A stretch of 64,000 nt of DNA from contig CAYLXK010000003.1 of assembly GCA_964387685.1 (NCBI GenBank), positions 62,001 to 126,000 on the forward strand. The letters run 5' to 3'. Below are positions 51,554 to 60,394 of the stretch, piece after piece. Source of the DNA: Bryobacter sp964387685 (GTDB lineage: Bacteria > Acidobacteriota > Terriglobia > Bryobacterales > Bryobacteraceae). Every line of letters starts with the position of its first letter. Position 1 is the first letter of the stretch. The notes beneath the pieces were generated by a model, which was not told the origin of the DNA, searched no databases, and saw only the letters and a list, made by a program, of their open reading frames with translations. The position numbers were made by a program, and so were the translations under genes.

Positions 51554-52834
51554 GTGAACGGGTCGCCCGGTATAGTAAGCTGGCGTCACCCTGGATACGC
51601 ACTGATGCAGCCGCAATTTGCTTCCTCACCCGCTTGGATCGCAGCCCAGCCGATTCTAGAGCGCTCCGAAGACGGCCTATTTCCGCAAGCCGAGCGCTTG
51701 AGGAGCGAAGTCTGCCACTCCTTCGAGCGCCAGTTGCACGCGCTGCAAATAGATGGCTTGGTTCTGGAATCGAGTCCCCACGTGCACCCTTGTTGGGTGA
51801 AGTTGGAGTGTTGGCTTCCAGCGGGACAGCGTTTGCTTTCCGAACGGGTTTCCGCCTTGGTGGAGATTGAGTTGAAGCCTTACCACCGGAGCCCTCTGCT
51901 ATTGAATCTCAAATGGCACAACCGGGGCAAGGAGAAACAGGTGAGCGGATTGATGCGCCTTGGGGACGCTGAAACGGGCGCCTTGTTGAAGCATTTTTTT
52001 CGGGGATCTCCAGAGCCTGCTTTCGGCAATCTCCAAATTCGGCAGCTCCCTTGGCAGTTTTGGAGGCCAACCAACCGGCTGGATTCTTTCCGCACCGACT
52101 GGGCGGCCCAGGTTCCCGCGCTCCTGACTTTCCTCGGGGCCGCGACGATTTCGCTCGGCATAGGAATTGTGTTTCTGATCGGCGCCTTCGCTTACTGGCT
52201 CTACCTGCAACAGCGTACCCTGACCGTCCGCACGAGCGGCAAGCCTATGCTGGAGCCGCGCATTCTCAGTACCGTCGATGCTTGGCAAACGATCATATTC
52301 GGGGCGGGAGCCGACGCCGAATGGATGAAGCAGACCTTTTTGCACTCCACCCAGCGCTCCCCGCACCCGCAATTCCGGGCCAGCGTCGAGCGGATCTGGT
52401 ATTGGAGCCTGGATTCCAAGGAGGAACGCGAGCAAATCGTTTTGTCCTTCCGGCGCGGCTTGGTATTCGTGCAGATCCATGGCTACTCCGGTGAGCTCTA
52501 CGTTGGCTGGGACGCGCATTTGAACCAGGGCACCTGGATCGAACAGCCCATTGCTACAGGCATCGATAAAGAAACCGGCCGCCTGACCCAAATCAACACG
52601 GTGGTGCAAGGGCGGCTTCCCGTCAATGAATACGACGTGTCGGACCTAAGCTGCTTGACGGAATGGGTGCATGGACAGCTGGTTTATATCGTCAAGCAGT
52701 ACCTGGCTCACCGCCAAATCGATCAGGAAATCGATTTCAAGATCATCCGGGGCGAGCGGAAGGGTTTGGTGGCCGCGGCGACCGAAGCACCGGCAAAATC
52801 CGGGCTGGGCGCGATCTTTAAGCGAAACCGTTAG
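51554..52834 (+). CDS. Membrane protein of unknown function, partner of TIR protein
   Basis: I do not recognise this 426-aa protein. GTG at 51554 is chosen because AGGAGG at 51542-51547 sits 6 nt upstream; ATG 51605 (MQPQFASSP) is the alternative. Residues about 1-185 are mixed alpha/beta and rich in Trp and Leu. A long hydrophobic stretch (about 188-219, LLTFLGAATISLGIGIVFLIGAFAYWLYL region) is one long span or a tight hairpin. The C-terminal about 200 residues form a soluble domain with WYWSLDSKEEREQIVLSF and YVGWDAHLNQGTWIEQ. The next gene, with a TIR domain, starts 3 nt after its stop, so the two form one operon. Confidence 0.75.
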   Translation: MNGSPGIVSWRHPGYALMQPQFASSPAWIAAQPILERSEDGLFPQAERLRSEVCHSFERQLHALQIDGLVLESSPHVHPCWVKLECWLPAGQRLLSERVSALVEIELKPYHRSPLLLNLKWHNRGKEKQVSGLMRLGDAETGALLKHFFRGSPEPAFGNLQIRQLPWQFWRPTNRLDSFRTDWAAQVPALLTFLGAATISLGIGIVFLIGAFAYWLYLQQRTLTVRTSGKPMLEPRILSTVDAWQTIIFGAGADAEWMKQTFLHSTQRSPHPQFRASVERIWYWSLDSKEEREQIVLSFRRGLVFVQIHGYSGELYVGWDAHLNQGTWIEQPIATGIDKETGRLTQINTVVQGRLPVNEYDVSDLSCLTEWVHGQLVYIVKQYLAHRQIDQEIDFKIIRGERKGLVAAATEAPAKSGLGAIFKRNR

Positions 52835-52837
52835 AGC

Positions 52838-54205
52838 ATGTTTCTCGACCGCCTGGATACGATGCGCGGGCCGTGGGTGCAAACGGCGGTGGAGTTGCCC
52901 TTTCTAGGGCCAGGGCCAGCCCCGTCCTTGTTCACGGCCTTACTGGCGACTGCCAGTTTTGTGCCTTCCCTACATTTCTCGCTTCGCATCCGGATCGAGC
53001 CCATGGGCCGATTGACGCGGGTTCTATCCCTGAGCGCTCCGGCGGAGCACGAACACGCCTTGCGTAAGTTCACAGCTTCGCTAACACGATTGACCGTTGA
53101 ATTTCCCGGCGCCGTCGACGTTTTGCCTAGCGCCGAGGCATTTGACGATCGCAACGGATCAGTTCCGGCGTACCAGGTCCGGGCGGTGGTTTCCGGTTTT
53201 CAGGCCGGGTCTTGCTGGTTTGCTCTTCCTTTTCGCCTTATGCCGTACCTCGAACAACTGTTCCTGGAGGCCTTGGCACAGGATGTGATCCTTACTTACC
53301 AGCTTCAAGTCGCTCCGCTTCCCGAAGGGGATTCGCTGTACCGGAATGCGCGGCACAACTGGGCAGAGATTGAGGCTCTGGCGTCCGCCAGGGCGCACCT
53401 CAAGCAACAACAGGGGCAGGTGGTCGCTTCCCTGGCACGGGCACCGTTTTTGGTGGAAGAGTTTGCGATGATTGAAAATCGCGCTGGGATCCCCTGGCTG
53501 GAAAAGGCACTCGGACGCTTTGTGGACTCGTTAGCTACTCCACTGGGATTCCCGCCTGTGCAGATTTCTGTTCTTGACGGAGCCTATAGCGATGTCCTAG
53601 CTGCGGGCCTGCATTCTTCTTTTTGGCAGCCCCTACCGGATGACGAATTGGCGGCCATGGCGGCTTCGGGTGTTGAGGCGTTAAACGCCCTAGCCTGGAA
53701 CCCCAGTACGGCCTTGTCCCGCCTGCTCCAGACAGCGCCCCTGCCCGATGCCGACCAAGGACCTGCGCTTTCGGGCAGGGATGCACCCAAACCGTACGCC
53801 GGGCGAGAGCCCTACTTGTTCATTAGTTATCGCCATTCCGACGCCGCCGAGGTGCTGCCCTACTTACGGCAGCTAGAGTCTTCGGGACTCCGCTTCTGGT
53901 ATGACCAGGGAATCCCGGGGGCGGCGGAATGGATCGAAGTGCTCGAGGAGCGCGTGGCCTCCGCCGAGATGCTACTAGTGTTCCTGTCGCAGGGCGCGGT
54001 GGATTCCAAGTACGTGCGGCGTGAGATTCAGCTGGCGGACACGCTCAACATCCCCATTCTCACTCTCCTGATGGGCCGACCCGAGTTGCGCCGCGGGCTC
54101 AAGCTCGTGCTTGAGCAGTATCAAATGGTCTCTCTTGAGCAACAGCCGTTGATCGAAATCGTCAAGGGCTCTCTCTGGTCTCTATATCCTTCGAAGCGCG
54201 TTTAA
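52838..54205 (+). CDS. TIR domain protein with unknown N-terminal region
   Basis: The 455-aa protein ends in a TIR domain (about 324-430): FISYRHSDAAEVL (328-340), FWYDQGIPGAAEW (353-365), LLVFLSQGAVDSKYVRREI (379-397). Bacterial TIR domains often hydrolyse NAD+. The catalytic glutamate is expected in a W-x3-E context, and here Y392-x3-E396 fits that spacing with Tyr for Trp. The first 300 residues match no family I know; they may be a sensing or oligomerisation module. It begins 3 nt after the membrane-protein gene and overlaps the convergent sua5 gene by 44 nt. Confidence 0.85.
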   Translation: MFLDRLDTMRGPWVQTAVELPFLGPGPAPSLFTALLATASFVPSLHFSLRIRIEPMGRLTRVLSLSAPAEHEHALRKFTASLTRLTVEFPGAVDVLPSAEAFDDRNGSVPAYQVRAVVSGFQAGSCWFALPFRLMPYLEQLFLEALAQDVILTYQLQVAPLPEGDSLYRNARHNWAEIEALASARAHLKQQQGQVVASLARAPFLVEEFAMIENRAGIPWLEKALGRFVDSLATPLGFPPVQISVLDGAYSDVLAAGLHSSFWQPLPDDELAAMAASGVEALNALAWNPSTALSRLLQTAPLPDADQGPALSGRDAPKPYAGREPYLFISYRHSDAAEVLPYLRQLESSGLRFWYDQGIPGAAEWIEVLEERVASAEMLLVFLSQGAVDSKYVRREIQLADTLNIPILTLLMGRPELRRGLKLVLEQYQMVSLEQQPLIEIVKGSLWSLYPSKRV

Positions 54206-55091
54206 GACGGTCCCGAACGCCGTCCCATTCTGGTGACGACGGAGGAACTTCGACGGCGATCCAGTTCCAGCCTTGCCGGTCCAAGTCGTGCAAAGTTTCG
54301 TAAAGCCGAGTGGCATAGTCCGCCGGGGTTCTACCGGCAAGGGCAAGCCAATAGCCTCGACCGGCCGGAGGCAGTTCCGCCTGGCTCCGCACCAAATATA
54401 GCGGCGTCCGCGGCGAATAGTGTTTCGCGTGCAGCCCGGGCGAGCTATGCTGTGCGCCCGAGTCCGTCCGAATTTGAATCGAACCAATGACGGCTTCTAG
54501 TTCGGCTTGGCCTATCATTCCGGGGCGCAACAGTACCGGCTGAGAGCCCGAAAGGCTGAGGACGGTAGATTCAATTCCTACCTCGCACGCGCCCCCGTCC
54601 AGAATCATTTCCACTGCGCCGCCCAATGCGGACTCCACGTGCTCGGCCTGGGTGGGGGACAGCTCTGTAAATCGATTGGCGCTCGGCGCCGCCAGCGGAA
54701 CGCCCGCCGCACCGATCAAGGCCAAAGCGACTGAGTGCCGGGGCATCCGTAGCCCGATAGTGGAAAGTCCGGCGCTCAGACCAGCGGGCACCTGAGACGT
54801 CTTGGGGAGCACCAACGTCAAGGGACCGGGCCAGAAGCTTTGGGCGAGCCTTTCCGCGGAGTCTGGCCAAGCCGCCGTTAGGGAGCGGGCCATCGCAGCG
54901 CTGGAAACGTGAACGATTAGGGGAGAGGTCCTTGGTCGCCCTTTCGCGGCGTAGATCTTCGCAATCGCTTCTTCCGATAGCGCGTTGGCTCCCAATCCGT
55001 ACACGGTTTCGGTGGGAAAGGCCACCAGCCCACCGTCGCGCAGAATGCGGGCGGCAAGTTCGATGTTCTCTCTTGTGGCGGGAACGATCAC
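54162..55091 (-). CDS. L-threonylcarbamoyladenylate synthase (Sua5 type)
   Basis: This enzyme makes threonylcarbamoyl-AMP for the t6A modification of tRNAs that read ANN codons. The 309-aa protein has the YrdC core (FPTETVYGLGANAL, KGRPRTSPLIVHV, PSANRFTELSPT) and the additional C-terminal Sua5 domain, so it is the two-domain Sua5 form rather than short TsaC. Start is the GTG at 55091, 1 nt after the prfB stop. Sua5 and RF2 are both translation genes in one operon. Confidence 0.92.
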   Translation of the reverse strand: MIVPATRENIELAARILRDGGLVAFPTETVYGLGANALSEEAIAKIYAAKGRPRTSPLIVHVSSAAMARSLTAAWPDSAERLAQSFWPGPLTLVLPKTSQVPAGLSAGLSTIGLRMPRHSVALALIGAAGVPLAAPSANRFTELSPTQAEHVESALGGAVEMILDGGACEVGIESTVLSLSGSQPVLLRPGMIGQAELEAVIGSIQIRTDSGAQHSSPGLHAKHYSPRTPLYLVRSQAELPPAGRGYWLALAGRTPADYATRLYETLHDLDRQGWNWIAVEVPPSSPEWDGVRDRLKRASKDIETRESP

Positions 55092-55092
55092 G

Positions 55093-56227
55093 TTAGTCGG
55101 GCAAGTCGTCCTTGCCGTCTCCCGCCGTCTTGCCGGTTTTCTTGAAGACCAGAAAGGCGTGCATGAGGGGATCGAGGTCCCCATCAAGCACCTTATCCAC
55201 GTCGCCAATCGACAACTTCGTACGGTGATCTTTGATTAAGCGGTAAGGCGCAAGCACATAGCTCCGGATCTGGCTGCCGAAGTTGATGTCCATCTTGGAG
55301 TCTTCCTGCTTCTTCTCCTCGACGCGCCGCTTTTCCATTTCGTGTTCAAAAAGCTTGGCCCGCAGTTGCTTCAACGCGCTGGCACGATTCTTGTGTTGCG
55401 ACCTTTCGTTCTGGCATTGGACGATCAAGCCTGTGGGCAGATGCGTCATGCGAACCGCCGATTCCGTGCGATTCACGTGTTGCCCGCCGGCGCCGGAAGC
55501 GCGAAAGACGTCTACCTTGATGTCTTCCGGCTTGATCTCGATCTTCACTTCGTCGTCGATCATCGGGTAGACAAAGACGCTCGCAAAGCTGGTATGCCGC
55601 CGGGCATTGGCGTCAAAAGGAGAAATGCGCACCAGCCGGTGCACGCCGATTTCACAGGCCATCATGCCGTAGGCGTTCTCGCCTTCCATTTCGATAGTTG
55701 CGTTTTTGATGCCCGCGCCGTCGCCATCCTGGTGGTCTGTAATGGTGGCGCTAAAGCCGCTGCGCTCCGCCCAGCGCAGGTACATGCGCATCAGCATTTC
55801 GGCCCAATCCTGCGATTCCGTACCACCCGCACCGGGGTGTATGTTGACGATGGCGCCCCGATGATCGTGCTCGCCCGACAAGAGCATGCTGTTTTCCAGC
55901 TTGTCAAGTTCTTCCCGAAGCGTCTTCTGTTCAGCGAGCAGAAGACCTGAAACATCCTCTCCTTCGCGTAGGAGCTCCAGAAACGCGGCGATGTCAGAGA
56001 CCATTCTCGCCAGGCGGGTATCGGTCCCCAGCGCTTCTTCTAAGCGCTTCCGCTTGGTCATCGTCTCCTGGCTTTTTTCAGGGTTGTTCCAAAAGTCGGG
56101 TTCGGAAATTACCTTTTCCAGTTCATCTAGTTGGGATTTTTTGCGAGGGGCGTCAAAGATAGCTCCGCACAGATTCAGACTGCTGGCGGAGCTGATCGTA
56201 GTCCCGCTCGAGTTCATCGAGGGTCAT
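55093..56227 (-). CDS. prfB: Peptide chain release factor 2, with programmed +1 frameshift
   Basis: RF2 ends translation at UAA and UGA. The gene is in two frames: codons 1-24 start at ATG 56227 (MTLDELERDYDQLRQQSESV, then RSYL) and end at an in-frame TGA (56155-56153). A +1 shift on CTT then continues with GAC (56154) into the 353-codon main frame that carries DAPRKKSQLDELEKV and the catalytic GGQ in SGAGGQHVN. The product is 377 residues, normal for RF2. The stop TGA is RF2's own codon, so low RF2 raises readthrough by frameshift (autoregulation). Confidence 0.95.
56153..56168 (-). promoter_or_regulatory. RF2 programmed frameshift site
   Basis: The minus-strand sequence reads GCGGAGCTATCTTTGAC. 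The slip codon CTT, the stop TGA and the following C match the E. coli prfB core (TATCTTTGAC). GGAG, which can pair with the anti-SD of 16S rRNA, lies a few bases upstream of CTT, as needed to push the ribosome forward. Confidence 0.9.
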
Positions 56228-56233
56228 AACCCT

Positions 56234-56758
56234 CTATTGTGAATCAATCGTGGTGTCCGGGTACAGCCCGCCGGGATGGGGCTTGTAGCCGATCCATTCG
56301 GTCTGGCCTATGTGGGAGAGCCGGTAGCCCTCTACTGTGTGGAATTTGAGCACCTCAAAGAAGCGTTCCAGTTCACTGCCGGGCGCGCCCTCATGGGCGG
56401 CCATGGTCTCGACAATCGCTGTCTGTTTTTCCCGGTCCAAATGGGAGAAGGGATGGCCAAACCGCTTGGCCGCGGCGGCGTCGACGTGGCCCAAGCCTTG
56501 GCTAAACGCTTCCTTCAACGCCGGGGTGTAATGTGCCACCAGGTCAAAATAGCGGTTCACCTTGGCCGCGGCGGCGCCTCGAGATGTCGCGTCGTCCGGC
56601 AGGATAATGTCGGCCAGCCGGGCCAACATTGCATCCTGTTCGGCAGTAAAGGCGCGGAGTTTGTAGTCGTCGGCAAAGATCTTGGGCGGGCGGTGATGCT
56701 CATGCTGGGCGGCCAGCGGCAGGGCCGCCAGAATTGGAAAAAGTTCTCGCCGGTCCAT
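56234..56758 (-). CDS. Gluconate 2-dehydrogenase subunit 3 family protein
   Basis: The 174-aa protein begins with MDRRELFPILAALPLA, a Tat-like signal, and contains FTAEQDAMLARLADIILPDDATSRGAAAA, the hallmark of the small subunit that helps export and mature periplasmic GMC-type dehydrogenases. Its start directly touches the stop of the GMC gene upstream (56759/56758), so both are co-translated and form one enzyme. The third, cytochrome c subunit of classical gluconate dehydrogenase is not next to them. Confidence 0.9.
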   Translation of the reverse strand: MDRRELFPILAALPLAAQHEHHRPPKIFADDYKLRAFTAEQDAMLARLADIILPDDATSRGAAAAKVNRYFDLVAHYTPALKEAFSQGLGHVDAAAAKRFGHPFSHLDREKQTAIVETMAAHEGAPGSELERFFEVLKFHTVEGYRLSHIGQTEWIGYKPHPGGLYPDTTIDSQ

Positions 56759-58357
56759 TTAGATCTCTCCTCTCCGCATTTTGGCGGCCAGCTTCTCGCT
56801 CATCCGCCAACTCAGGGCGATGTTGGAAAGCGTGGGGTTCTTTTCGGGATATTGCGGAAAGACGCTGGCGTCGCCGATAAAAAGATTCGGGATGTCGTGC
56901 GATTGACAGTCGGTGTTTACGACGCTGGTCTTAGGATCGCGGCCCATTTTCGTGGTGCCCACCCAGTGATTTAGATCAATGACAAGGTCTTCGGTTCGTA
57001 CCTTGCCGGGAGTCGCCAATATCTGTCCCCCGCCCGCGCGGATGATCTCCTCCGAGGTGTTCACCATGTCTTGCGCCATCGCTACGTCTTCGCTCTCATA
57101 GTGCAGATGCACGCGAGGAAGGGGAATCCCGTTCTTATCTTTTTTCTCGGGGTCCAGATCGATGAATTTCTTGCCGCTCACCTTTAGCGAACCTTGCATG
57201 TTCATCCCAACCTGCGCCACGTTCTTGTACAAGAGCTCCTGCTTGAAGCCGGCGCCAAAGCCCTTCACGTTCCGGTAAAAGAGCCGCTGCGGCGGTAACC
57301 CCGTGCCGCACTGGACTTGATAGGTGCCTTCAAACTCTTTGCTGGGCTGATCCCAATACAGGCCCGTCAATAGGGAATGATAATAGCCCGTTCCCGCATC
57401 GTTGGAGTGGTCGCGCTTAGCTAACTCCGGAAAGAGCCCCATGACGGTGACGCCAAAATGGCTCGTCAGATTCCGGCCCACCAAGCCAGAGGAGTTCGCC
57501 AGTTGATTGACTAGCAGCATTCGCGCCGTTTCCACCGCGCTGCAGGCCAGCACCAGTGCCTTGGTTTCCAGTTTCTCGGTGCCGCCCGTCTCGGTCCGGT
57601 ATTCAATTGCGTCGACGCGATTCCTTGCCTTTGCCATCAGAATCCGGGTCATGGTGGCGTTGGTGAAGACCTTCAGCCGGCCGGTCTTCAGCGCCAAGGG
57701 GATGGGCGTGTTGGCGGAGGTGTATTTCGAATCGATGGGGCAGCCGCCGCAATTTCCGCAATACTGGCAAACGGCCCGGCCGGAGGAATGCCGCTCGGTC
57801 ACCATCGCCTTGCGTTGCGCGACGAACTCCATCTTGCGCCCTTGTTGCTTGAGGCGCTTTACGCCCCGGCGCAGCAGGGATTCTCCCGCGCGCATCGGAA
57901 CCGGTGCCAGAAACTCTCCGTCCGGCATGTTGGAGAGCCCGTCCTTGTAGCCGTAGACGCCCATGAACCGTTCCGCCCGCGAATAATACGGAGCCACCTC
58001 TTCATAGGCAATCGGCCAATGCCGGTAGTCCGCAGGGCCGAAGCGCAGACTGTGGCCGGCCCAGCAAAGGCTGCGTCCGCCGAGTGCGCGCAAGAGGCCG
58101 TGCCCCGGCCGGTCCCCTACGCCCGTAAAGTGATTGGTCTCCCGGTAATCCCAGGCCGAATCGAAGCCACCGGCCATGCCCTTGGCCAAACGGCGCTCGA
58201 GGAGGTCCAGGGGAGGCAGGTCCCGGCCGTAGTCACGGCCCGGCAAAAGCCTGCCGCCGGACTCTACCAGTGCCACACTGAGTCCCTGGGCCGCTAAGGA
58301 GTAAGCGGCAATGCCGCCGCCGGGGCCGCTGCCCACCACTATCGCGTCATATCGCAT
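56759..58357 (-). CDS. GMC family oxidoreductase
   Basis: The 532-aa flavoenzyme oxidises alcohols or sugars. It has the Rossmann motif VVGSGPGGGIAAYSL (7-21) and a C-terminal domain with VGTTKMGRDPKTSVVN and NPTLSNIALSWRMSEKL that carries the catalytic His/Asn region. A cysteine-rich insert, CQYCGNCGGCPIDSKY, is typical of the gluconate-dehydrogenase branch. It has no signal of its own, consistent with co-export with the small subunit downstream. Substrate is not assignable. Confidence 0.92.
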   Translation of the reverse strand: MRYDAIVVGSGPGGGIAAYSLAAQGLSVALVESGGRLLPGRDYGRDLPPLDLLERRLAKGMAGGFDSAWDYRETNHFTGVGDRPGHGLLRALGGRSLCWAGHSLRFGPADYRHWPIAYEEVAPYYSRAERFMGVYGYKDGLSNMPDGEFLAPVPMRAGESLLRRGVKRLKQQGRKMEFVAQRKAMVTERHSSGRAVCQYCGNCGGCPIDSKYTSANTPIPLALKTGRLKVFTNATMTRILMAKARNRVDAIEYRTETGGTEKLETKALVLACSAVETARMLLVNQLANSSGLVGRNLTSHFGVTVMGLFPELAKRDHSNDAGTGYYHSLLTGLYWDQPSKEFEGTYQVQCGTGLPPQRLFYRNVKGFGAGFKQELLYKNVAQVGMNMQGSLKVSGKKFIDLDPEKKDKNGIPLPRVHLHYESEDVAMAQDMVNTSEEIIRAGGGQILATPGKVRTEDLVIDLNHWVGTTKMGRDPKTSVVNTDCQSHDIPNLFIGDASVFPQYPEKNPTLSNIALSWRMSEKLAAKMRRGEI

Positions 58358-58428
58358 AAAGCATGTATCGTGATCTTATCGCGGGGGCTCGTCGAGCGTG
58401 CCAAGATGAAGCGAGGGAGACCTAGACT

Positions 58429-59103
58429 ATGAAATTTCTATTTGCGTTAATGCTTGTTTCGTTCGGCGGTGCGGCCCTGGCGGCTAGTAACGAAGAGAAG
58501 CGCCTGGACCGTGCCGGGGAGGTGCTCACAGAGATCATGGGTACGGCCGACAAAGCGATTCCACAAGAGCTTCTTGAAAAAAGCGAGTGTGCCGTGATCA
58601 TTCCCGGTTTAAAAAAGGGGGCCTTTATCATTGGCGGCAAATACGGCCGAGGTTTCTTCACCTGCCGCAAGCCGAATGTCGGGTGGGGTTCTCCCGCGGC
58701 AATCATTGTCGAAGGCGGCAGTGTGGGCTTTCAGATCGGCGGTAGCGAGAACGACGTAATCCTTCTGGTGATGAACAAGAAGGGGGCGGAACGTCTGCTT
58801 AATAACCAGTTCAAGCTGGGCGGCGAGGCCAGTGTGGCGGCCGGACCGGTCGGCCGGACCTCAAGCGCACAAACAGACGTTCTTATGACGGCGGAAATCC
58901 TGAGCTACTCGCGTAGCCGGGGCGTGTTTGCGGGTGTTTCTTTGGAAGGCTCAACGTTACGCCAGAATCTGGACGGCAACAAAGAGCTCTACGGCAAAAC
59001 AATGACCAACAAGGAAGTAATCGAACAGAACCCTGCGGCTCCCGCCGCAGCCAAGAAACTGCTCGCGTTGCTGAGCAAGTACTCAGCGCGCAAGTCCAAC
59101 TAA
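58429..59103 (+). CDS. SYLF (Ysc84-type) lipid-binding domain protein
   Basis: The 224-aa protein has a signal peptide (1-19, ending AALAAS) and the SYLF domain with KSECAVIIPGLKKGAFIIGGKYGRGFFTCR and GFQIGGSENDVILLVMN. The domain binds phosphoinositides and other lipids in eukaryotes; bacterial members are periplasmic with unclear roles. GAGGGAGA lies 8 nt before the ATG. It stands alone. Confidence 0.92.
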   Translation: MKFLFALMLVSFGGAALAASNEEKRLDRAGEVLTEIMGTADKAIPQELLEKSECAVIIPGLKKGAFIIGGKYGRGFFTCRKPNVGWGSPAAIIVEGGSVGFQIGGSENDVILLVMNKKGAERLLNNQFKLGGEASVAAGPVGRTSSAQTDVLMTAEILSYSRSRGVFAGVSLEGSTLRQNLDGNKELYGKTMTNKEVIEQNPAAPAAAKKLLALLSKYSARKSN

Positions 59104-59179
59104 GCGGACGGTCAGCGCTAGGCAGTTAGCAAGGTTTATGGCTGCTTGATTCGCATTTAGTCTGGCCTCGATCTTAGGC

Positions 59180-59208
59180 TTGACTTTCTTTTTTCATGCG
59201 ACTACTCT
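59180..59208 (+). promoter_or_regulatory. Possible sigma-70 promoter for Cys-rich cassette
   Basis: TTGACT (59180-59185) is followed 17 nt later by TACTCT (59203-59208). The -35 is good (5 of 6) and the -10 is weak (3 of 6). It would give a 57-nt leader before the ATG at 59271. Confidence 0.3.
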
Positions 59209-59270
59209 CTTTCGAAGAAGCGGCTCTCTCTTCCCATTCTCACCCGCCGCTCGACCAGAAAGGAGCGACC

Positions 59271-59540
59271 ATGAGTCGACTAATCGCTAATTTCCTGGCG
59301 CAATGCACCTTGTTCATTGTCTTTTTTGGGGTGACCGTATTCGCGCAGTGTAGCGGCGGCAACGGCCAATTCGCCTATGACGGCCATAACTGCTGGAACT
59401 CCGATTTCTGTCCGCATTACCAATTGAGATGCCAGCACGATTGGTGCGCCAATGGATGTGTTGATAGTTGCACGTTCTGCACCACTTATTCGATGTGCGG
59501 CGATTATACCTGCTGTTCAAATAGCAGTATGTGCGCATAA
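59271..59540 (+). CDS. Cysteine-rich secreted mini-protein
   Basis: The 89-aa protein starts at ATG 59271 with AAAGGAG 7 nt upstream; the longer frame from 59196 lacks a ribosome binding site. A signal peptide (1-25, FFGVTVFA) precedes a mature part of about 64 residues with 12 cysteines, including CC, CxxC and a C-terminal SMCA. Such density suggests six disulfide bonds or a metal cluster. I find no family match. It precedes a second exported protein by 24 nt. Confidence 0.75.
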   Translation: MSRLIANFLAQCTLFIVFFGVTVFAQCSGGNGQFAYDGHNCWNSDFCPHYQLRCQHDWCANGCVDSCTFCTTYSMCGDYTCCSNSSMCA

Positions 59541-59564
59541 CCTCTCTTCTAAAGGAGCAGTGAC

Positions 59565-60317
59565 ATGAAGATGAAAAGCTACTTTAGAAGCTTGGGCTGG
59601 ACAGCGGCAACCATCAGTTTGGCGGGGATTACACTTGGCATCCTCTACTCGAGCCAGGCTCAGATGGCCGTCACCGTCCATTGGGAAGAAACCGGCGATG
59701 CAGCGTATTCTAAGCGCGGAACAACGACACGAAGAATGGACGGATCGATGGCCGAGCGCTCGGACACCATCGGCGTAGCGGACCGATCCGTTACTACCTC
59801 GCGAGTCATCAATGACCGGGCGAAGGGTACACGGGTGACAGTTAGCGATGCGACGCAGACAACGGTCACGATTCCGATCAATGCCTATAAGTTCGATTCA
59901 CTAGCCAAGAACGCCAAACTTCGTTGCGGCGTTGCCGTCTCGGACCTGCCCACTGACCAACTGCTTGGCTTTGAAATCCTCAAGGTGCTCAGCCGCGAAT
60001 CCGAACATCACGGGCTCACGCGTGGCCTTGAGGTATGGGCCGCTCCGGCGCTCGATTGCATGGAGCTCAAGAAAGTGGAATACGTGATCCAGGGCGGCCG
60101 GAAGATCATCGGCCTGCAACGGGTTGCCGTCAGCGTAACGAAAGACTATGTCGACCAAGCCCTGTTTGAGATCCCCGGTGGATATCGCGAGGTGACACCT
60201 TCCGAACAAATCCGCCTGAGGATGGCGATGATGGGCGGCGTAAATCCAACTCCAGCCTCGACGGCAGAAAAGTTGGACGCCTCCTATCACACGGCGCGGA
60301 AAAAGCTGGCCCAGTAA
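59565..60317 (+). CDS. Exported protein of unknown function
   Basis: The 250-aa protein has a signal peptide (1-32, AGITLGILYSSQAQ) and a mature part of short beta-strands (VTVHWEETGDAAYS, TRVTVSDATQTTVTIP). No domain is recognised. AAAGGAGC precedes the ATG. Together with the Cys-rich gene it forms a two-gene unit ended by a hairpin. Base composition is lower in GC than the neighbours. The pair could be a secreted complex, for example a peptide and its carrier. Confidence 0.7.
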   Translation: MKMKSYFRSLGWTAATISLAGITLGILYSSQAQMAVTVHWEETGDAAYSKRGTTTRRMDGSMAERSDTIGVADRSVTTSRVINDRAKGTRVTVSDATQTTVTIPINAYKFDSLAKNAKLRCGVAVSDLPTDQLLGFEILKVLSRESEHHGLTRGLEVWAAPALDCMELKKVEYVIQGGRKIIGLQRVAVSVTKDYVDQALFEIPGGYREVTPSEQIRLRMAMMGGVNPTPASTAEKLDASYHTARKKLAQ

Positions 60318-60330
60318 AGCCCTCTTAGCG

Positions 60331-60371
60331 AAAAAAGAAAGAGGCCAAGGGAGGTAATCCCGTGGCCTCTT
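60331..60371 (-). terminator. Intrinsic terminator of glnA (bidirectional hairpin)
   Basis: Arms AAGAGGCCA (60339-60347) and TGGCCTCTT (60363-60371), with inner GGGA/TCCC, form a 13-bp stem. On the minus strand it is followed by TTTCTTTTTT, the U tract for glnA. It also ends the convergent Cys-rich cassette. Confidence 0.9.
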
Positions 60372-60394
60372 CTTGTTTTAGGAGCCGATGTTCT

